A stretch of DNA of 36,050 nt from Competibacteraceae bacterium UBA2792. GTDB lineage: Bacteria; Pseudomonadota; Gammaproteobacteria; Competibacterales; Competibacteraceae. The DNA lies in assembly GCA_002352125.1 (NCBI GenBank), contig DEHU01000193.1, positions 1 to 36,050 of the forward strand, read 5' to 3'. The notes beneath the pieces are model-generated. The model did no database searches. It saw nothing but the letters and a program-made list of their open reading frames with translations, and was not told the DNA's origin. Below, in pieces: positions 30,960 to 36,050 of this stretch (position 1 is its first letter; the number at the start of each line of letters is the position of its first letter). Position numbers and translations under genes: made by a program.

Positions 30960-32372
30960 CTATCCCAGCAAACGGCTGAAATCGTTGAACAGAGCGAGTC
31001 CCATCAGCAGCAACAATACGGCGATGCCGACCTGCTGTCCCAAGTTTTGCACCGCTTCCGACAGCGGGCTGCCCTTGATCAGCTCGATCAAGTAATACAA
31101 TACATGGCCGCCGTCCAGCACCGGTACCGGCAGCAGGTTCAGTACGCCGAGGCTGAGGCTTACCACTGCAAGCATTTGCAGAAACGCCGTAATGCCGGCA
31201 TTCGCCGCCTGCCCCGCGAACTGGGCGATGGTCAGCGGCCCGCTCAGATTTTCTAGGGACGCTCTGCCGGCCAGCATCCTGCCCAGCACTCGCAGGGTCA
31301 GCAGCGACATGTCCAGGGTTTCGCCGATCGCGGCATCGACCGCTTCCAAGGGACCATAACGTACCACGATCCGCAAACTTCGAGCGAGGTCTTTCGGTTC
31401 CTCGGGACTGACGCCGATGAAACCGATCTGTTTGCCTTGCTTGGTTTCCCGGATTTCTGGAACGAGTTCTAGCGTCTGTTCGGTGCCGTTGCGCTCGATC
31501 CTCGCGCTAAAGGATTTGCCGGGATGGCGTTCGATGATGCTGCGCCAATGCTGCCAGTCCGCGACGGGCTCGCCTTCGGCCAGGACGATGCGATCACCCG
31601 CTTGTAGTCCGGCACGCTCGGCGGCACTGCCTGAAGTCACTTGCCCGATCACGGCTGGCCATACCAATCGCCAAGGCGTTAAACCCACGCTATCGAAGAT
31701 CGATGCAACGTCGGTTAGATCTGGCGCGTTGCGCATATCCAGCGTGCGGGTTCTCAGGCGACTCCGGTCTTGAGCAGATCGGTCGGCATCGCATTCGATT
31801 GCGCATTCCGGCAACACCTCGACTTGGAGCGCTTCTTCGGACATGGTGCGGTCTACCAAGACCAGCCTAACCGCGCTCAGAGTTGGAGTCGGTTTACCGT
31901 CGATCGACACGATCAAATCGCCTTTTTGGAAACCGCCCGCCGCCGCCGGCGAACCCGGTTTTGGCTCATCCAGCAGTGGCCTGATTCCCGATACGCCGAT
32001 CATAAACATCAGGCCGAAGGCGAAGATGGCGAACAGGAAGTTGCATAAAGGTCCAGCCAGAACGATGGCGATACGCGAACGCACCGGCTGTCGGTTGAAT
32101 GCCCGAGGTAGCTCTTCAGGCTGCACCTCGCCCTCGCGTTCATCCAACATCTTCACGTACCCGCCCAAAGGCAGTGCGGCGATGACGTATTCCACGCCAT
32201 CTCGGCCGCGCCGCTGCCACAGAGGCCGGCCAAAGCCGATGGAAAACTTCAGGACTTTAACCTTCAGCTTGCGAGCCACCCAGAAGTGGCCGAATTCGTG
32301 AACGGTGATCAGCACGCCCAAGGTGACGATCAACGCCAGCAGATACGATGGCCAGTTCAGCAAGTTGCTCAT
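30960..32372 (-). CDS. rseP: Site-2 intramembrane zinc protease RseP
   Basis: A 470-residue inner-membrane metalloprotease which cleaves anti-sigma factor RseA in the sigma-E envelope response and clears signal peptide remnants. The zinc-binding HEFGH is at 25-29 in the first helix, and [11 protein letters not shown] near 405-415 supplies the third ligand. Two PDZ domains lie between ([20 protein letters not shown] and [20 protein letters not shown]). Start ATG overlaps the dxr stop (ATGA). A longer frame open upstream lies inside dxr in another frame and is not used. Confidence 0.96.
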   Translation of the reverse strand: MSNLLNWPSYLLALIVTLGVLITVHEFGHFWVARKLKVKVLKFSIGFGRPLWQRRGRDGVEYVIAALPLGGYVKMLDEREGEVQPEELPRAFNRQPVRSRIAIVLAGPLCNFLFAIFAFGLMFMIGVSGIRPLLDEPKPGSPAAAGGFQKGDLIVSIDGKPTPTLSAVRLVLVDRTMSEEALQVEVLPECAIECDADRSAQDRSRLRTRTLDMRNAPDLTDVASIFDSVGLTPWRLVWPAVIGQVTSGSAAERAGLQAGDRIVLAEGEPVADWQHWRSIIERHPGKSFSARIERNGTEQTLELVPEIRETKQGKQIGFIGVSPEEPKDLARSLRIVVRYGPLEAVDAAIGETLDMSLLTLRVLGRMLAGRASLENLSGPLTIAQFAGQAANAGITAFLQMLAVVSLSLGVLNLLPVPVLDGGHVLYYLIELIKGSPLSEAVQNLGQQVGIAVLLLLMGLALFNDFSRLLG

Positions 32373-33571
32373 CTTGTACCTCTGTCGTGCGATGCGACCC
32401 ACTCTTCCGCTGCGATTCGGGCCCGGGCATCGTCGTCGAGAATCGCGGCCAACGTGTCGGCCGCACGGTGGGAGATTTGCTCCAGGGCGTGCTCGACCAC
32501 GATCGCGATATCGGTAAAACGGATTTGCTGTTCCAAAAAAGCGCGTACGGCCACTTCGTTGGCCGCGTTCAAAATGGTTGGTGCCGTGCCTCCTTGCGCC
32601 AGCGCGGCAAACGCTAGCCGCAAACAGGGAAATCGGGCGAAATCTGGTGCTTGAAATTCCAACGGCGCCATTCGAGCAAAATCCAGAAATGTTGCGCCAG
32701 ACGCCAAGCGTTGCGGCCAAGCGAGCGCGTGAGCGATAGGTATGCGCATGTCTGGATTACCCAACTGTGCCAGGGTTGAGCCATCTTCGTATTCCACCAT
32801 CGAGTGGACCACGCTTTGGGGATGTATCACCACCTCGATTTGCTCAGGAGCCGCGCTAAACAGCCAGTGGGCTTCGATGATTTCCAATCCCTTGTTCATC
32901 ATGGTGGCAGAATCCACCGATATTTTGCGGCCCATATTCCAATTCGGATGCGCGCAAGCCTGGGCGGGGGTCACGTCGGGCAAGCGGTCTAGCGGCGTGA
33001 GGCGGCAGGGTCCGCCGGAGCCGGTCAGCAGAATCCGGCGAACACCGGCTTTGGTAAGGCCAGCGGTCGAAAAATCTGGCGGCAAACACTGAAACAGTGC
33101 GTTGTGTTCGCTGTCGATCGGCAGCAGTTCCACCTCGTGTTCGCGCACGGCTGCCATGAACAGCGGCCCGGCCATGACCAGCGCTTCTTTGTTGGCCAGC
33201 AGTATCCGTTTACCGGCCCGCGTCGCCGCCAAGGTCGGCAACAGCCCAGCGGCACCGACGATTGCAGCCATGACGTAATCGACCTCGGGCAAAGCCGCGA
33301 CTCGCTCCAGCCCCGCAATGCCCGCTAGAACTTCGACCGACCGACCGACCGACCGCAGCTTATCGTTCAGGCGTTCGGCCGCTGCCGGATCGGCCATTGC
33401 CGCGAAAACGGGCTCGTGCGCCAAGCACTGCTGGAACAACGTCTCGTCGTCCCGATTGGCGGTCAGAGCTACGATCTGGAATCGGTCAACATGCCGTTGC
33501 AACACGTCGAGGGTGCTGGCTCCGACCGATCCGGTCGATCCCAGAACGGCGATACCAATCCGTTTGCTCAT
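32369..33571 (-). CDS. dxr: 1-deoxy-D-xylulose 5-phosphate reductoisomerase
   Basis: A 400-residue NADPH-dependent enzyme of the MEP isoprenoid pathway, which feeds undecaprenyl synthesis by uppS nearby. NADPH-binding GSTGSVG is at 11-17; metal and substrate residues lie in [11 protein letters not shown] and [15 protein letters not shown]. The loop normally written GSGGPFR reads GSGGPCR here. A (CGAC)5 tetranucleotide run encodes residues about 73-79 in a poorly conserved part. It overlaps cdsA and rseP by 4 bases each (ATGA). Confidence 0.96.
   Translation of the reverse strand: MSKRIGIAVLGSTGSVGASTLDVLQRHVDRFQIVALTANRDDETLFQQCLAHEPVFAAMADPAAAERLNDKLRSVGRSVEVLAGIAGLERVAALPEVDYVMAAIVGAAGLLPTLAATRAGKRILLANKEALVMAGPLFMAAVREHEVELLPIDSEHNALFQCLPPDFSTAGLTKAGVRRILLTGSGGPCRLTPLDRLPDVTPAQACAHPNWNMGRKISVDSATMMNKGLEIIEAHWLFSAAPEQIEVVIHPQSVVHSMVEYEDGSTLAQLGNPDMRIPIAHALAWPQRLASGATFLDFARMAPLEFQAPDFARFPCLRLAFAALAQGGTAPTILNAANEVAVRAFLEQQIRFTDIAIVVEHALEQISHRAADTLAAILDDDARARIAAEEWVASHDRGTR
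33334..33355. repeat. Tetranucleotide repeat (CGAC)5 inside dxr
   Basis: Five exact CGAC units plus CG, in frame within dxr, encode RSVGRSV. Loss or gain of one unit would shift the frame of an essential gene. Confidence 0.9.
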
Positions 33572-34377
33572 CCTCGCATCCCGTACAGGCCGAGCAAGAA
33601 TACCGGCGCGGCAGCAGTCAAACTGTCTACCCGATCGAGCACGCCGCCGTGGCCGGGCAGCAGCGAGCCGCTATCCTTTAGCCCACATTGTCGTTTCAGC
33701 ATGCTTTCGAACAGATCTCCGACAATGGAAAAACCTACCGTTACCATGCAGATTGCCACGAACCACGGCCAGCGGACGCCCACACCCAACGCGGCAATAC
33801 CGATCAGGGCGAACACTAATACCGCCGCCGCCGCACCCCAAACACCTTCCCACGTCTTGCCCGGGCTGATGGTGCGCGCCAGCTTGCGCCGTCCCCAGCG
33901 GCGACCGGCGAAATAGGCACCGATATCGGCTGCCCAAACCAGCAGCAACAGAAACAGCACGTATCTTGCTCCAAATTCTTCGCGTAGCGCCACCAGTGCT
34001 ACCCAGGGTGCAGCCAGCGCGATTACGCCTGCTGCCGCGATCATCGTGGGCCGGTCGCGGCGATCCGGACGCTCGGCGTAGCGCCGTATCCAAATCAAGG
34101 CGTAGCACCAGCTCGCGACCACGGCGACCAGGAGGCTACCGACGAACGAGGTGCTGTCGATCAACGGCCAGAGCGCCAGGATCACGATCAGTACCATGCC
34201 GCCGTACAGCAGCCGGTCGCGCGCTTTGTCCAGTCCCACTAGTCGAGCCCATTCCCAGGCGGCTGGCAGAATAACGGCCAACAGGGCCGCGCTAAAGCCG
34301 GTGATCGGTAGCCTCAACACCATCCAGACCACCAGCGCGGCCAGGATCGACGCCGTGAGGATGCGTTGCCTAAGCAT
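33568..34377 (-). CDS. cdsA: Phosphatidate cytidylyltransferase
   Basis: A 269-residue polytopic inner-membrane enzyme making CDP-diacylglycerol from phosphatidate and CTP for phospholipid synthesis. Several hydrophobic helices span the protein. The family signature lies at the C-terminus: [20 protein letters not shown], with the conserved Lys, Asp and Ser. The [20 protein letters not shown] and SPGKTWEG blocks near residues 155-185 also fit. The ATG overlaps uppS by 8 bases. Confidence 0.96.
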   Translation of the reverse strand: MLRQRILTASILAALVVWMVLRLPITGFSAALLAVILPAAWEWARLVGLDKARDRLLYGGMVLIVILALWPLIDSTSFVGSLLVAVVASWCYALIWIRRYAERPDRRDRPTMIAAAGVIALAAPWVALVALREEFGARYVLFLLLLVWAADIGAYFAGRRWGRRKLARTISPGKTWEGVWGAAAAVLVFALIGIAALGVGVRWPWFVAICMVTVGFSIVGDLFESMLKRQCGLKDSGSLLPGHGGVLDRVDSLTAAAPVFLLGLYGMRG

Positions 34378-35134
34378 GGCTACTCCGGGCGATTTGTTCG
34401 CTGGTCAGACCGAAACGTCGTTGTCGACTAGCGAACGCGGCGCAAGCCGCTTCCAGATCATCGACGTCGAAATCGGGCCAAAGCCGGTCGGTGAAATACA
34501 GTTCGGTATACGCCAACTGCCAGAGCAGAAAGTTGCTGATCCGTTGTTCGCCCGCTGTGCGAATGAATAAATCCGGTTCCGGCAAATCGGACAGGCAGAC
34601 GTATCGTTGCAAGATGTCCGGAGTCACGTCTCTGGGCTGTAATTGGCCCGCCATAATCTCTTCGGACAACCGTCGCGCTGCCTGGGCGATATCCCAGCGA
34701 CCGCCGTAGTTGGCGGCGACGACCAAGGTCAAGCCCGTATTCTTGGCGGTCCGCTGCTGGGCTTTGGCGATGTAGTCTTGCAAGGTCGGGGAGAACGCGC
34801 TCGGGTTGCCGATGAAACGCAACCGGACGTTGGCGGTGTCCAAGCGGCGGATCTCGCTGCGCAGGGTGGTCAAAAACAGGTTCATCAGGACCTCGACTTC
34901 CCGTCGTGGCCGCCGCCAGTTTTCGCTGCTGAAAGCGAACAGCGTCAATACTTCGATGCCGCGCTCGCTACACGCTTGCACGATCCGGCGCACCGTTTTG
35001 GCGCCTTCGCGATGGCCGGCCGTGCGCGGCAGCGATCGTTGCTGCGCCCAGCGCCCGTTGCCGTCCATGACGATCACGACGTGGTGGGGCAGCCGGTCCG
35101 GTGGTGTCGGTGGATTCGGCAGATCAGCCGGCAT
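34370..35134 (-). CDS. uppS: Undecaprenyl diphosphate synthase
   Basis: A 254-residue cis-prenyltransferase making the C55 lipid carrier used for peptidoglycan and O-antigen. The catalytic Asp is D24 in VIVMDGNGRWAQQR. SSENWRRP and the C-terminal blocks IRTAGEQRISNFLLWQLAY and ELYFTDRLWPDF are typical. A Pro-rich N-terminal extension (residues 4-15) precedes the core. AGGA lies about 9 bases before the ATG. Confidence 0.96.
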   Translation of the reverse strand: MPADLPNPPTPPDRLPHHVVIVMDGNGRWAQQRSLPRTAGHREGAKTVRRIVQACSERGIEVLTLFAFSSENWRRPRREVEVLMNLFLTTLRSEIRRLDTANVRLRFIGNPSAFSPTLQDYIAKAQQRTAKNTGLTLVVAANYGGRWDIAQAARRLSEEIMAGQLQPRDVTPDILQRYVCLSDLPEPDLFIRTAGEQRISNFLLWQLAYTELYFTDRLWPDFDVDDLEAACAAFASRQRRFGLTSEQIARSSHA

Positions 35135-35188
35135 CCGAGAAAATCCTCATCCGAATCTTCATCGTGATAGCGCGTCCGGGCCAATGTT

Positions 35189-35746
35189 TCAGATTTCCAT
35201 CAACTCGGCTTCCTTGGCGGACAGAACTTTATCGACTTCTTGGATGTGGCGGTCGGTGAGTTTTTGAATCTCGTCCTGGGCTTGTCGCTCGGCGTCTTCG
35301 GCGATCTTTTTTTCTTTGAGCAGAGTCTTGATCTGGCCGTTAACGTCGCGGCGGATGTTGCGGATCGCCACCTTCGCGCCCTCTCCTTCGTGTCGAACGA
35401 CCTTGACCAAATCGCGACGACGCTCCTCGGTGAGGGGCGGCAGCGGCACCCGAATCGTCGTGCCGGCGGAAGCCGGATTCAAGCCCAGATCGGATTTCAA
35501 GATCGCCTTTTCGATCGGTCCAACCATATTTTTTTCCCACGGCGTCACCACCAAGGTTCGAGCGTCGGCCACGCCAACCGAGGCTGCTTGGTTGAGGGGT
35601 ACGTCGTTGCCGTAATAGCTGACCGTGATGTGATCCAGCAAGCTGGCGTGCGCTCGACCCGTGCGTAACTTGGTCAATTCTTGCTTGAGGGCGTCAACGC
35701 TTTTCGCCATCCGGGCGGCGGCTTCTTTTTTGAGGTCGTCGATCAT
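35189..35746 (-). CDS. frr: Ribosome recycling factor
   Basis: A 185-residue protein, exactly the usual family length, that splits post-termination ribosomes with EF-G. The start [20 protein letters not shown] matches the family, so the ATG at 35746 is used rather than upstream codons in pyrH. Further marks are [12 protein letters not shown], the [15 protein letters not shown] block (domain II) and the C-terminal helix with [20 protein letters not shown]. It lies 4 bases after the pyrH stop. Confidence 0.97.
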   Translation of the reverse strand: MIDDLKKEAAARMAKSVDALKQELTKLRTGRAHASLLDHITVSYYGNDVPLNQAASVGVADARTLVVTPWEKNMVGPIEKAILKSDLGLNPASAGTTIRVPLPPLTEERRRDLVKVVRHEGEGAKVAIRNIRRDVNGQIKTLLKEKKIAEDAERQAQDEIQKLTDRHIQEVDKVLSAKEAELMEI

Positions 35747-35750
35747 GGTC

Positions 35751-36050
35751 TCATTCTCGTACCACGGTGGTACCCACGTTCTCGCCATGCACGACTCGCA
35801 CCAAATCGCCGTGGCGGTTGATGTTAAAAACTTTCAGCGGCATGTCGTGCTCGCGGCACATGACGATGGCCGTGGCGTCCATGACCTGGAGCTTGCGCGC
35901 CAGAGCCTCATCGTAAGTGATCCGGTCGTAGCGCATCGCCTTTGCATCCTTAAAAGGGTCGGCGGAATAAATGCCATCTACTTTGGTGGCCTTGAGCATC
36001 ACGTCGGCGTTGATCTCGATGGCGCGCAGGCTGGCGGCGGAATCGGTGGT
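35751..36050 (-). CDS. pyrH: UMP kinase, C-terminal part (gene runs off the right edge)
   Basis: The last 99 codons of PyrH, in frame to the window edge, so the N-terminal part is outside. UMP kinase makes UDP from UMP. Visible family blocks are [35 protein letters not shown], and the ending [20 protein letters not shown] with [14 protein letters not shown]. Gene order pyrH-frr-uppS is the common proteobacterial one. Confidence 0.96.
   Translation of the reverse strand, partial: TTDSAASLRAIEINADVMLKATKVDGIYSADPFKDAKAMRYDRITYDEALARKLQVMDATAIVMCREHDMPLKVFNINRHGDLVRVVHGENVGTTVVRE

Noticed and set aside
32373..32720. N-terminal extension of RseP
   Set aside because: It lies in another frame inside dxr. 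The [10 protein letters not shown] start with the HEFGH helix is canonical.
33334..33355. CRISPR-like repeat
   Set aside because: A simple tetranucleotide run without spacers, inside dxr.

Overview
The window looks like a chromosomal segment of a GC-rich Gram-negative proteobacterium, most likely a gammaproteobacterium. The right third carries the conserved order pyrH-frr-uppS-cdsA-dxr-rseP-bamA-ompH-lpxD-fabZ-lpxA-lpxB, which is found in gamma- and betaproteobacteria. I cannot fix the genus from sequence alone. No tRNA, rRNA, CRISPR array, transposase or phage gene was seen.

Region 1 (1-5463): a hybrid sensor histidine kinase overlaps a LuxR-type response regulator. Around them lie three genes for small exported proteins with Gly/Ser/Asn-rich segments (one cut by the left edge). 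This region is more AT-rich than the rest. Region 2 (5464-6321): a stand-alone DUF72 (YecE-like) gene.

Region 3 (6359-19163) is the unusual part. It holds a membrane-anchored Ser/Thr protein kinase. Divergent from it are a small single-pass membrane protein, a SEDS (FtsW/RodA-type) polymerase with a large extracytoplasmic N-terminal extension, and an FHA-domain protein. Convergent with those are six genes: a TPR/trypsin-like protease, a paralogous TPR protein, a coiled-coil lipoprotein, a glycine-zipper lipoprotein, a TerD-domain protein with a C-terminal membrane anchor, and a DUF4384 lipoprotein. The kinase + FHA + SEDS content recalls the actinobacterial pknA/pknB-fhaA/fhaB-rodA locus, but here it sits in a Gram-negative, lacks a penicillin-binding protein, and is joined to TerD and envelope lipoproteins. 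I read it as a candidate phospho-signalling system acting on the cell envelope; the functional link is inferred.

Region 4 (19358-22789): a tight four-gene operon of a DUF1285 protein, an unrecognised membrane protein, a QmcA-type SPFH protein and an NfeD protein. Region 5 (22929-24621): a periplasmic lytic transglycosylase with a long, hairpin-rich leader, then an AT-rich gene-free stretch with an imperfect inverted-repeat element. Region 6 (24622-36050): the envelope-biogenesis cluster, all on the minus strand, with most genes overlapping or separated by a few bases. It covers pyrimidine nucleotide supply, ribosome recycling, undecaprenyl and CDP-diacylglycerol synthesis, isoprenoid entry, sigma-E proteolysis, outer-membrane protein assembly and lipid A synthesis.
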